Source of the DNA: UBA2166 sp964463965
GTDB taxonomy: Bacteria; Nitrospirota; Nitrospiria; Nitrospirales; UBA2166
NCBI GenBank assembly: GCA_964463965.1
Contig: CAYXED010000001.1
Location: 310,001 to 374,000 of the forward strand
Direction: 5' to 3'
DNA length: 64,000 nucleotides
Shown here: in pieces, positions 52,043 through 60,817 of the stretch
Layout: the number at the start of each line of letters is the position of its first letter
Numbering within the stretch: position 1 is the first letter of the stretch
The notes under the pieces: model-generated
Databases searched by the model: none
The model's input: the letters and a program-made list of their open reading frames with translations, nothing else
Told to the model about the DNA's origin: nothing
Position numbers and translations under genes: made by a program

Positions 52043-52399
52043 TTATTCTACAGCTCCATGCTGCGTGAGTAATGAAGCAATGTCACTGTGTCCTTTCCCT
52101 CTGGCAAGATGTAGAGGCGTAGCCCCAGCATTATTTTTTGCATTGACATTTGCTCCTTGGGCGATCAAAAATTCAACTACAGCCTGGTGGTCAAAGAAAA
52201 CAGCCTGGTGGATGGGGGTAAATCCATACTTCTCATCACGTTGATTGACATCGTGCCCCCCAATCACAAGCTGCTTTACCTCAACAAGCAAACCATCCTG
52301 CGCTGCCATATGTAAGGGTGGAAGCTGCTCCCCTTTCGTACACGCCATACACACAAGAACGAATAACAACATCACGAAAAATCGACTCACATATTTCAT
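52043..52399 (-). CDS. Ankyrin-repeat lipoprotein
   Basis: 118 aa from the ATG at 52399, chosen because 'GAGG' lies just before it; an upstream ATG at 52426 is poorer. The lipobox is 'VCMAC', then three ankyrin repeats ('PPLHMAAQDGLLVEVKQLVI', 'GFTPIHQAVFFDHQAVVEFL', 'GATPLHLARGKGHSDIASLL'). It lies immediately before the calcium-loop lipoprotein, a possible partner. Confidence 0.85.
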   Translation of the reverse strand: MKYVSRFFVMLLFVLVCMACTKGEQLPPLHMAAQDGLLVEVKQLVIGGHDVNQRDEKYGFTPIHQAVFFDHQAVVEFLIAQGANVNAKNNAGATPLHLARGKGHSDIASLLTQHGAVE

Positions 52400-52488
52400 A
52401 TAAAACCTCATATGAAAATATATCAAATTCTATATTGCCAAACTCACGATGTACCGTTTAAAAAACAAGTCATTACAACGCGACTTCC

Positions 52489-52953
52489 TTAGGTGGTCCC
52501 AGTAGACCCAAACCCTCCTACCCCACGTTGGGTCTGAGAAAGAGTTGGCACAACTTCGATCTCAACATCTTCCAGCCGAACGATAAAAAGCTGTGCAATA
52601 CGCGCACCAACTTCAACCCGAAAAGGCATTCCTCCAAGGTTTTTTAATTCAACCATCACCTCACCTCGATAATCAGAATCAACCCATCCTGCACCAACTT
52701 CAATATTATGTTTGACTGATAATCCAGACCTTGAACCAATTCGTCCAACACATCCGGAAGGAATCGAGACAGCAATACCGGTCGCGATGAGAGCTCTTCC
52801 AATGGTGACACAGCCTGCTTCGGTAATACTCATTGGTACTTCAATGGCTTCCCTGGAAAAAAGATCTAACCCTGCCGATCCAGTTGTTCCTCGAACAGGG
52901 ACAGTTGCCTCCGGAAAAAGCTTCATAATCTGCAAGGAGCTACGCACACTCAT
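52489..52953 (-). CDS. dut: Deoxyuridine 5'-triphosphate nucleotidohydrolase (dUTPase)
   Basis: Trimeric enzyme that hydrolyses dUTP to dUMP and keeps uracil out of DNA. It is 154 aa with the five family motifs: 'GSAGLDLFS', 'GRALIATGI', 'GRIGSRSGLSVKHNIEVGAGWVDSDYRGEV'-type sequence around residues 70-99, 'RIAQLFIV' and the P-loop-like C-terminal 'RGVGGFGSTG'. The catalytic Asp is in 'AGWVDSDYRG'. Confidence 0.96.
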   Translation of the reverse strand: MSVRSSLQIMKLFPEATVPVRGTTGSAGLDLFSREAIEVPMSITEAGCVTIGRALIATGIAVSIPSGCVGRIGSRSGLSVKHNIEVGAGWVDSDYRGEVMVELKNLGGMPFRVEVGARIAQLFIVRLEDVEIEVVPTLSQTQRGVGGFGSTGTT

Positions 52954-53000
52954 TATCGACGTAGATCGCTCCTCTTCTAATCAAAAACTCACTCAAACTA

Positions 53001-53951
53001 TTACTGGCCAACCATATGTCTTCCATGGAATCCACTCAAATGTTGCTTAGGTCCAACAGGCACAAGGCCTATAGGATTCACAGTATGATGTGTCATATAG
53101 TAATGCCGCTTAATATGATCAAAGTTGACAGTCTCGGCAATACGATCAACCTGATATAAATCTTTAAGATACCCAAAGAGATGAGGATAATCACTAATAC
53201 GTCGAAGGTTACATTTGAAATGTCCATGGTAAACAACATCAAAACGAATTAGCGTCACAAAGAGTCTCCAATCTGTCTCAACAATATGTGACCCAAAGAG
53301 GTACCGTTGTGTCGCAAGCCTCACTTCAAGCATATCAAGCGTTTCAAAGATTTCATGTACAGCTGTTTCATATACATGCTGCGATGTCGAAAATCCCGCC
53401 CGATATACTCCATCATTAATTTTTTCATAAATGATCTTATTAAGATGGTCAATCTCTACACGAAGATTTTTAGGGTACAAGTCCATATCAGTTGAGGCAA
53501 ATTGATTAAATGTTTCATTGAACATTCTCGAAATGTCATCCTCAGAATTGTTCACAATACATTTGCTCACCTTGTCCCAAAGAACTGGGACAGTAACACG
53601 TCCCTGATACCTTGAGTCAGTTGCTACATATGCTTCACTAAGAAACTCAAACCCATTGATGGCGTCTTTGGAGTGGTAATCACCATCTCGAAAGGCCCAT
53701 CCCCGCTCATCACGAATAGGATCAACGGCTGACATACTAATCACATGCTCTAACCCCTTCAGCATACGAACGAGAATAGCACGATGCGCCCAAGGACATG
53801 CCCATGAAACATATAAATGGTAACGACCTATCTCTGCTGGATAAACTGAAGACCCATCGAGCGTAACCCACGCCCTAAATACATCACCCTGCCGTAAGAA
53901 CTCTCCCTTAGAGGATTGCTCTTTGGGAAACTGTGACTTTCTAGCCATCAT
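53001..53951 (-). CDS. yqjG: Glutathionyl-hydroquinone reductase (YqjG/ECM4 type)
   Basis: Xi-class glutathione transferase that removes glutathione from glutathionyl-hydroquinones. It is 316 aa. The catalytic Cys is in 'SWACPWAHRAILVRML', with the Tyr-rich C-terminal domain 'CNLRRISDYPHLFGYLKDLY' and 'HYYMTHHTVNPIGLVPVGP' typical of the class. It is followed by a GGCT-like gene in the same direction, so glutathione handling may be a common theme. Confidence 0.93.
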   Translation of the reverse strand: MMARKSQFPKEQSSKGEFLRQGDVFRAWVTLDGSSVYPAEIGRYHLYVSWACPWAHRAILVRMLKGLEHVISMSAVDPIRDERGWAFRDGDYHSKDAINGFEFLSEAYVATDSRYQGRVTVPVLWDKVSKCIVNNSEDDISRMFNETFNQFASTDMDLYPKNLRVEIDHLNKIIYEKINDGVYRAGFSTSQHVYETAVHEIFETLDMLEVRLATQRYLFGSHIVETDWRLFVTLIRFDVVYHGHFKCNLRRISDYPHLFGYLKDLYQVDRIAETVNFDHIKRHYYMTHHTVNPIGLVPVGPKQHLSGFHGRHMVGQ

Positions 53952-53970
53952 GCTCGCTCAAATAATAATC

Positions 53971-54393
53971 TTACGCATGGTCATCTTGCCGTAAGCCAGT
54001 ACATATCTTCATATACACATCTCCGTAGAGAGAGAAAAAGTGATCTTGATCCCACGGCTCCGTGCTCAATAAATATTCAGATTCAGGGGGAATGAGATAT
54101 GCCCATACTTGTAGGCATTCCCCGCATTCTGTCGTAACCACAATCGTTTCTCGAGCATATACATCATCTTCAAACATATCGAGGATCCGTAATGAATCAT
54201 CATCTACATCACTATACAGCACCCCTGATGTGGAAGTTCCAAGTCGTCGGCAAATCCCCGGGTATGGCTTATCACGAAGTAGAAAACGCGCATAATTACT
54301 TACATACACCTGACTCCTTGAGAAGCATTTTCCGGTTAATGCCTCCATGATGGAAGGGATAGCAAGGGTCCCGTAGGTAAAAACCTGATGCAT
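53971..54393 (-). CDS. Gamma-glutamylcyclotransferase (GGCT/AIG2-like)
   Basis: The likely start is the Met at 54393, giving 140 aa and the canonical opening 'MHQVFTYGTLAIPSIMEALT'; a start six codons earlier is possible. The fold contains 'YGTL', 'YPGICRRLGTSTSGVLYSD' and the catalytic-type Glu in 'RILDMFEDDVYARETIVV'. GGCT-like enzymes cleave gamma-glutamyl-amine or gamma-glutamyl amino acid bonds. The exact substrate is unknown. Confidence 0.8.
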   Translation of the reverse strand: MHQVFTYGTLAIPSIMEALTGKCFSRSQVYVSNYARFLLRDKPYPGICRRLGTSTSGVLYSDVDDDSLRILDMFEDDVYARETIVVTTECGECLQVWAYLIPPESEYLLSTEPWDQDHFFSLYGDVYMKICTGLRQDDHA

Positions 54394-54488
54394 TACTGAT
54401 GATGCCAACACATAAAACTAGATCTCGGACAGTAACAAGAGTGCAGGCTACAGCGAAGAACAGCAATAGAGAAAATTATATACTTGCA

Positions 54489-55931
54489 TCAAGCGCACGT
54501 TCGGCCTTCGCGTAAAAATACATCAATCTCCGCAGCAGCCTTACGTCCTTCAGCAATGGCCCAGACAATGAGCGATGCCCCGCGTTTCATATCGCCAGCC
54601 GCAAAAACCCCGGGCACACTAGTCATATATTGCGCATCAACTGAAACATTGCCACGCGCATCAAGTTGAACACCTAAATCATCTAACAAGCCTTTTCGCT
54701 CGGGATGAACGAAGCCCATGGCAAGCAAAACAAGGTCTGCAGCAATTTCAAACTCACTCCCTGAAATAACCGTCATTTGTTGCCGTCCATGTTGATCTGG
54801 TTTGAATTCAACGCGCGCTGCATGAAGGCTTGAAACTGCTCCGTTAGTACTACCAAAATGAGTTGTCGACACACTCCACTCACGAACACATCCTTCTTCA
54901 TGGGCATGAGATGTCCGTAACATCATTGGCCACTGAGGCCATGGGGTTGATAGATCCCGGTCAGGTGGAGGCTCTGGGAGCAATTCAAACTGATACACTT
55001 CCTTTGCCCCTTGTCGATGTGCAGTCCCAAGGCAGTCAGATCCAGTATCTCCACCACCAATAATGACAACATTCTTGTTTTTAGCGGTAATCAACAAACT
55101 TTTGCCGACAGAATCCCCTTGATTAATCTGGTTTTGTTGCGTCAAATAATCCATAGCAAGATGCACACCAGCAAGCTCTCTCCCGGGAATTGTTAAATCA
55201 CGAGCAACCATAGCACCACCCGTCAAGCAAACCGCATCAAACGAGCGTTTTAATTCATCAGAAGAAATATCTTGTCCAATATCGGTGTTCACCTGAAACG
55301 TCACACCTTCAGTTTGCATTTGATCAATACGTCGATCTAATACCCACTTTTCCATCTTAAAGTCAGGGATCCCATACCGGAGCAACCCTCCAACACGATC
55401 AGCTTTTTCAAACACAGTAACTGAATGGCCCGCTCTGACGAGTTGCTGAGCTGCAGCCAAACCCGCTGGACCTGATCCAACAATGGCAATATGTTTCCCT
55501 GTTTGAATTAATGGAAGAATTGGTGTGATCCAGCCATTAGTAAATCCACGGTCAACAATTTCTTGTTCAATATTCCGAATCGTGACTGGTTGATCAATAA
55601 TCCCCAAAACACAAGCGGACTCACATGGCGCAGGACACAACCTTCCTGTAAACTCTGGGAAATTATTTGTTGAATGAAGGGCTTTTAAGGCATCCTGCCA
55701 TCGTCCACGATTCACAAGATCATTCCATTCAGGAATTAAATTGTCGACCGGACATCCTGTCTTCGTTTGACAAAAGGGAACGCCACAATCCATACACCGC
55801 GCACCTTGAGCCTTAAACTTTTCCTCAGACATTGGCTCATAAAACTCTCGCCAATCCTGGACGCGATTTCCAACACCCCGCCGAGTAGGCCCTTCACGAG
55901 AAAATTTCAAAAATCCCTGAGGATCACTCAT
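54489..55931 (-). CDS. gltD: Glutamate synthase small subunit GltD
   Basis: NADPH-oxidising subunit that feeds electrons to GltB. It is 480 aa. The N-terminal Fe-S domain has 'CMDCGVPFCQTKTGCP' and 'LCPAPCESACVLGI'. The FAD site is 'IVGSGPAGLAAAQQLVRAG' and the NADPH site 'VVIIGGGDTGSDCLGTAHR', with the C-terminal 'GVFAAGDMKRGASLIVWAI'. The start codon follows the gltB stop directly (no gap), so it is translated coupled to gltB. With GlnB and GlnD at the left edge it completes a nitrogen-assimilation set. Confidence 0.97.
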   Translation of the reverse strand: MSDPQGFLKFSREGPTRRGVGNRVQDWREFYEPMSEEKFKAQGARCMDCGVPFCQTKTGCPVDNLIPEWNDLVNRGRWQDALKALHSTNNFPEFTGRLCPAPCESACVLGIIDQPVTIRNIEQEIVDRGFTNGWITPILPLIQTGKHIAIVGSGPAGLAAAQQLVRAGHSVTVFEKADRVGGLLRYGIPDFKMEKWVLDRRIDQMQTEGVTFQVNTDIGQDISSDELKRSFDAVCLTGGAMVARDLTIPGRELAGVHLAMDYLTQQNQINQGDSVGKSLLITAKNKNVVIIGGGDTGSDCLGTAHRQGAKEVYQFELLPEPPPDRDLSTPWPQWPMMLRTSHAHEEGCVREWSVSTTHFGSTNGAVSSLHAARVEFKPDQHGRQQMTVISGSEFEIAADLVLLAMGFVHPERKGLLDDLGVQLDARGNVSVDAQYMTSVPGVFAAGDMKRGASLIVWAIAEGRKAAAEIDVFLREGRTCA

Positions 55932-58900
55932 TTATCGACTCACCCCAACAGTGTCGTGGAGTTTATGTTGTTCAAGCACACGCTTATAATCCGTTGGCAT
56001 TACCTTCACAAACTTTGTACATGACTGATTCCAATCTTCAAGAAGCCGTTTTGCTTTCTCACTTTTCGTAAACGTCAGATGTTGTGTCACTAGACTTAAT
56101 AGCTCTTGCTGATCTTCATTACTAACCACCTGTTCGAGCTCTACAAGTTCAAGATTACATCGCTGCTCAAACTTCCCATCCTCATTAAAGACATAAGCAA
56201 TACCACCACTCATTCCTGCTGCAAAGTTTCTCCCCGTAACTCCCAGTACAACCACTCTACCACCAGTCATATACTCACAACCATGATCCCCAGTACCTTC
56301 GATCACTGCGACTGCCCCGCTATTGCGTACCGCAAAACGTTCTCCAGCGGTTCCATAGAAATAACCTTCACCGGCGGTTGCGCCATACAATGCGGTATTA
56401 CCAATCAAAATAGTTTCCTCTGGCACAAACGTCACCTCCTTCGGAGGCACAACAATTATACGCCCACCTGAAAGTCCTTTTCCAAGATAGTCATTGGACT
56501 CACCTTCAACACGCATAGTAATTCCGCGACTCAAAAATGCCCCGAAACTTTGACCCGCAGAGCCCTGACAATGAATCCGAATCGTATCCTCTGGAAGACC
56601 TGCAGCACCATAACGCTTCGCAACATGACTCGAAAGTATCGTGCCCACGGTACGCTGAGTATTTCGAATTAAAATTGAAATATCGACAGGAGTTTTATGC
56701 TCCAAGGCTGGCTGAGCACGTTGCACAAGATCCCAATCGACGGCATCTTTAATGCCATGATCTTGTTCTTGCACATAATGGGTTGCAATATCAGATGGAA
56801 CATCTGGCATGTGAAGTAATGGACTCAAATCAAGGCCTGTAGCCTTCCAATGATCAATTGCTTTAGTTGCTCTGATCTTATCCGTGCGACCAATCATCTC
56901 AGCCATGGTCCGGAAACCGAGTTGAGCCATTAATTCTCGAATCTCCTCAGCAACAAAGAAAAAATAGTTAACCACATGTTCAGGTTTTCCTTTGAACTGT
57001 TTCCTCAATTCAGGGTCCTGAGTTGCCACACCAACTGGGCACGTATTTAAGTGGCACTTCCGCATCATAATACAACCTTCAACAATCAAAGGTGCCGTAG
57101 AAAATCCAAACTCTTCAGCACCCAACAACGCCGCAATGACAACATCGCGCCCAGTACGTAGTTGTCCATCTGTTTCAATACGAATACGCCCACGCAAATC
57201 GTTCAATACAAGCGTTTGGTGGGTTTCTGCCAAACCTAACTCCCATGGCATGCCAGCATACTTGATCGATGACATAGGAGATGCCCCTGTACCTCCACTA
57301 TCTCCACTAATAAGGACCTTATCTGCATGTGCCTTGCAAACGCCTGCCGCCACAGTTCCAACACCAACCTCAGACACCAACTTTACTGAGACTGCAGCCC
57401 ATGAATTTGAATTCTTAAGGTCAAAAATTAATTGGGCCAAGTCTTCAATGGAATAGATATCATGATGCGGTGGTGGAGAAATTAATTGCACCCCAGGCGT
57501 TGAATATCGAATACGTCCAATAACTTCATCCACCTTGTGACCAGGCAATTGGCCTCCTTCACCAGGCTTTGCTCCCTGAGCCATTTTGATCTGCAACTCT
57601 TTTGCATTAACCAAATATTCCGCAGTCACCCCAAATCGTCCGGATGCAACTTGTTTAATGGCACTATTTTTTGAATCCCCATTCGGAAGAGCCATGAATC
57701 GTTCAGCACCTTCTCCACCCTCTCCGGTATTACTTTTTCCTCCAATCCGATTCATCGCAACAGCAAGAGTCTCATGAGCTTCAATACTGATCGCACCAAA
57801 AGACATTGCCCCAGTAGTAAATCGTTTGACAATTTCTGTCACAGGCTCAACATCACCAAGTGCGATCGGTGAGGAAAGCGTGTTCAATTCAAGCAGGCCA
57901 CGCAACGTTGAACGTGTTTTTTGTTCATTGTTCGCCAAGGCACTAAACTCTTGATAATCAGCATAGCTATTTTTCTGTGTTGATTGTTGCAACGTTGTAA
58001 TAGTTTCTGGATTCCAATTATGATGTTCACTCTCAACGCGATAGTGATACTCTCCTCCAAAATCAAGCAAGCGAATAGGCTCGACAGAATACGCCACAGC
58101 ATGCCGTTTCAATGATTCCTGCGCAATCTCCCGAAGCTTTACACCCCCAATTCGTGATGCAGTACCTGTAAAATATCGTTCAATTACAGTCTGATGAATC
58201 CCAAGTGCTTCGAAAATCTGCGCGCCACAATAACTTTGTACCGTTGAAATCCCCATCTTTGAAAAGATCTTGAGTAGCCCTTTATTAACCGCTTTAATAA
58301 ATTTTGATGATGCGGTGTCAACATCAATTTCTTTAGGGAGATGCCCTTCTCGGACAAGGTCAATAAGCGTCTCAAATACTAAATAAGGATTGACCATCCC
58401 TGCGCCATACCCAACTAACATCGCAAAGTGATGTACATCACGAGGTTCACCTGTCTCAACAATCAAACCAACATTTGTGCGTGTTCTCTCTCTGATCAGA
58501 TGGTGATGTACCGCGGAAATTGCAAGTAAACTTGGAATTGGTGCAAATGACTCATTGATCGCACGATCACTCAAAATAAGAAATTTAATCCCATCCTGAA
58601 TACCTTGAGATGCATCTCGACACAGTTGTTCTAGAGCAGCTTCCATACCATCAGGCCCATCAGCAACAGGAAATACCATATCCAAGGTCCTTGCAGAAAA
58701 ATACCCATCGGATAATGTACGAATTTTTGCAAGTTCGGCATTAGTTAACACTGGTTGCTGTACACGTATGCGATGACACGATTCTGGAGATTCTCCAAGC
58801 AAATTTGGCTTTGGTCCTACATTCGTAACTAGGGACATAACGAGCTGCTCACGAATTGGATCAATCGGGGGATTAGTAACCTGTGCAAATAGTTGTTTAA

Positions 58901-60470
58901 AGTACTTGAAAAGTAGCTGCGGGCGATTCGACAAAACAGCCAACGGAGTATCAGTACCCATCGATCCAACTGACTCCTGCCCTGTTATAGCCATAGGCAT
59001 CATCAACATCTTTAACTCTTCGACGGTATACCCAAAAACCTGCTGCCTTTGGCGAAGCGTTGCACGATCAGGCTGGGGGACATTCATAGGTTCTGGAAGT
59101 TCATCGAGTGACACTCGATGAGTCAAAACCCACTGGCGATAAGGTTTTTGTCTTGCAATCTGCGTCTTAATTTCCTCATCATCAATAATACGTCCCTGCG
59201 CAGTATCAACTAAAAACATTCTCCCAGGCTGAAGCCGTCCCTTGGCTCGAATTTTTTTCGCATCAAATGGTAACACCCCAGCTTCAGATGCAAGCACAAC
59301 AACATCGTCGCGAGTAATCACATAACGACAAGGACGAAGCCCGTTACGGTCAAGAGTGCCGCCAACAACCGTCCCATCAGTAAATGCTACAGCAGCAGGC
59401 CCATCCCACGGTTCCATCATTGCTGAGTGATATTCATAGAACCCTCTCCGCTCCAAATCCATATGAGGGTGACCACTCCATGCTTCAGGAATAAGCATCA
59501 TCATTACGTGAGGAAGCGATCTCCCACCCATAACAAGAAATTCCACCGCATTGTCCAAACTAGCAGAATCACTTTGTGTTCCATCAATTAACGGGTAGAG
59601 TTTTTGAAGATCATCCCCAAACAAATCCGATTGTAAACGGCCTTGACGTGCATGAACCCAATTCACATTACCCTTTAGTGTGTTAATCTCTCCATTGTGA
59701 ATGACGTAACGGTAAGGATGCGCTAAATGCCATGTTGGAAAAGTGTTTGTACTAAAACGAGAATGAACAAGTGCAATAGCGCTTGTCAGAGAAGAATCAC
59801 TTAAATCTTTATAAAAAACAGGGAGCTGCTCTGGAAGAAGCAAGCCTTTGTAGACAACCGTACGGCACGATAAACTGGGAATATAAACAACATCTTTATC
59901 TCGAATTGCAGAGTCTCGAATACCATTTTCTATCCGTCTTCGAATTACATAAAGCTTTCGTTCAAATTGTTCTTCATTCAGTACATCACGAGCAATAAAA
60001 ATCTGCCGAATCCACGGCTGCGTTCTCCGTGCAACCTCACCAATTGCATTCTCTGTCAGAGGCACATCACGCCATCCAAGCAGTCGTTGTCCTTCTTCAC
60101 CTATAATCTGCTCGACAAGAGACTCACACTGCCGCCGAGATTCTCTATCTTGAGGAAGAAAAACGACACCAACTCCATACTCCCCCATAGCAGGCAAAGA
60201 AATTCCAACATCAACACAAACTTTGGTAAAAAACTCATGTGGGATTTGAATTAAAATGCCTGCCCCATCCCCAGTATAAGGATCACAGCCTTGCGCACCT
60301 CGATGAGTTAAGTTTTCCAAAACTTCCAATCCCTGTCGAACAATTTCGTGAGAACGAATGCCCTTGATATTTGCCACAAAGCCAATACCACACGCATCCT
60401 TTTCAAACCGAGGGTCATATAAACCTTGTTTCCTTGGGAAACCCGGTGATGTAAATGAAGTGTTACTCAT
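55932..60470 (-). CDS. gltB: Glutamate synthase large subunit GltB
   Basis: Converts glutamine and 2-oxoglutarate to two glutamates. It is 1512 aa with the usual layout. A 26-residue propeptide precedes the catalytic Cys27 in 'KDACGIGFVAN', and the class II amidotransferase domain runs to about 430. The FMN domain is near 850-1250 ('GEGGEGAERFMALPNGDSKN', 'KPGEGGQLPGHKV'), the [3Fe-4S] ligands are in 'KCHLNTCPVGVATQDP', and the C-terminal beta-helix domain has 'GATAGEGYFYGTAGERFAVR'. It follows ybaB by 20 bp. Confidence 0.98.
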   Translation of the reverse strand: MSNTSFTSPGFPRKQGLYDPRFEKDACGIGFVANIKGIRSHEIVRQGLEVLENLTHRGAQGCDPYTGDGAGILIQIPHEFFTKVCVDVGISLPAMGEYGVGVVFLPQDRESRRQCESLVEQIIGEEGQRLLGWRDVPLTENAIGEVARRTQPWIRQIFIARDVLNEEQFERKLYVIRRRIENGIRDSAIRDKDVVYIPSLSCRTVVYKGLLLPEQLPVFYKDLSDSSLTSAIALVHSRFSTNTFPTWHLAHPYRYVIHNGEINTLKGNVNWVHARQGRLQSDLFGDDLQKLYPLIDGTQSDSASLDNAVEFLVMGGRSLPHVMMMLIPEAWSGHPHMDLERRGFYEYHSAMMEPWDGPAAVAFTDGTVVGGTLDRNGLRPCRYVITRDDVVVLASEAGVLPFDAKKIRAKGRLQPGRMFLVDTAQGRIIDDEEIKTQIARQKPYRQWVLTHRVSLDELPEPMNVPQPDRATLRQRQQVFGYTVEELKMLMMPMAITGQESVGSMGTDTPLAVLSNRPQLLFKYFKQLFAQVTNPPIDPIREQLVMSLVTNVGPKPNLLGESPESCHRIRVQQPVLTNAELAKIRTLSDGYFSARTLDMVFPVADGPDGMEAALEQLCRDASQGIQDGIKFLILSDRAINESFAPIPSLLAISAVHHHLIRERTRTNVGLIVETGEPRDVHHFAMLVGYGAGMVNPYLVFETLIDLVREGHLPKEIDVDTASSKFIKAVNKGLLKIFSKMGISTVQSYCGAQIFEALGIHQTVIERYFTGTASRIGGVKLREIAQESLKRHAVAYSVEPIRLLDFGGEYHYRVESEHHNWNPETITTLQQSTQKNSYADYQEFSALANNEQKTRSTLRGLLELNTLSSPIALGDVEPVTEIVKRFTTGAMSFGAISIEAHETLAVAMNRIGGKSNTGEGGEGAERFMALPNGDSKNSAIKQVASGRFGVTAEYLVNAKELQIKMAQGAKPGEGGQLPGHKVDEVIGRIRYSTPGVQLISPPPHHDIYSIEDLAQLIFDLKNSNSWAAVSVKLVSEVGVGTVAAGVCKAHADKVLISGDSGGTGASPMSSIKYAGMPWELGLAETHQTLVLNDLRGRIRIETDGQLRTGRDVVIAALLGAEEFGFSTAPLIVEGCIMMRKCHLNTCPVGVATQDPELRKQFKGKPEHVVNYFFFVAEEIRELMAQLGFRTMAEMIGRTDKIRATKAIDHWKATGLDLSPLLHMPDVPSDIATHYVQEQDHGIKDAVDWDLVQRAQPALEHKTPVDISILIRNTQRTVGTILSSHVAKRYGAAGLPEDTIRIHCQGSAGQSFGAFLSRGITMRVEGESNDYLGKGLSGGRIIVVPPKEVTFVPEETILIGNTALYGATAGEGYFYGTAGERFAVRNSGAVAVIEGTGDHGCEYMTGGRVVVLGVTGRNFAAGMSGGIAYVFNEDGKFEQRCNLELVELEQVVSNEDQQELLSLVTQHLTFTKSEKAKRLLEDWNQSCTKFVKVMPTDYKRVLEQHKLHDTVGVSR

Positions 60471-60490
60471 TTGATAAATATCCTACTTCC

Positions 60491-60817
60491 TTAAAATAAA
60501 CCTGGAATTTGCATCCCTCCCGTTAAACCTCTAAGTTCATCTGTCATTAAATCTTTTGACTTTCGTAATGCCTCGTTCGTCGCAGAAACAACCAAGTCCT
60601 GAAGCATATCAATATCCTGTTCCTTAAGAACTTCTGGATCAATTTTAATAGAAATAATTTCCTGCGCACCATTTACTGTTGCTTCAACCATACCACCGCC
60701 AGCAGATGCTGTAACAGTTTTACTCGCAACTTCTTCTTTTAATTTTTCTAACTGATCCTGCAAGGCCTTTGCCTGCTTCATCATTCCACCCAAATTCCCA
60801 AACGGAGACTTCGTCAT
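60491..60817 (-). CDS. ybaB: YbaB/EbfC nucleoid-associated protein
   Basis: DNA-binding dimer of 108 aa. The opening 'MMKQAKALQDQLEKLKEEVA' helix and 'GMVEATVNGAQEIISIKIDP' strand are typical, with 'LQDLVVSATNEALRKSKDL' at the C-terminal helix. It overlaps the dnaX stop by 4 bp, the classic dnaX-ybaB pairing. The usual third member, recR, is absent and gltB follows instead. Confidence 0.95.
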   Translation of the reverse strand: MTKSPFGNLGGMMKQAKALQDQLEKLKEEVASKTVTASAGGGMVEATVNGAQEIISIKIDPEVLKEQDIDMLQDLVVSATNEALRKSKDLMTDELRGLTGGMQIPGLF

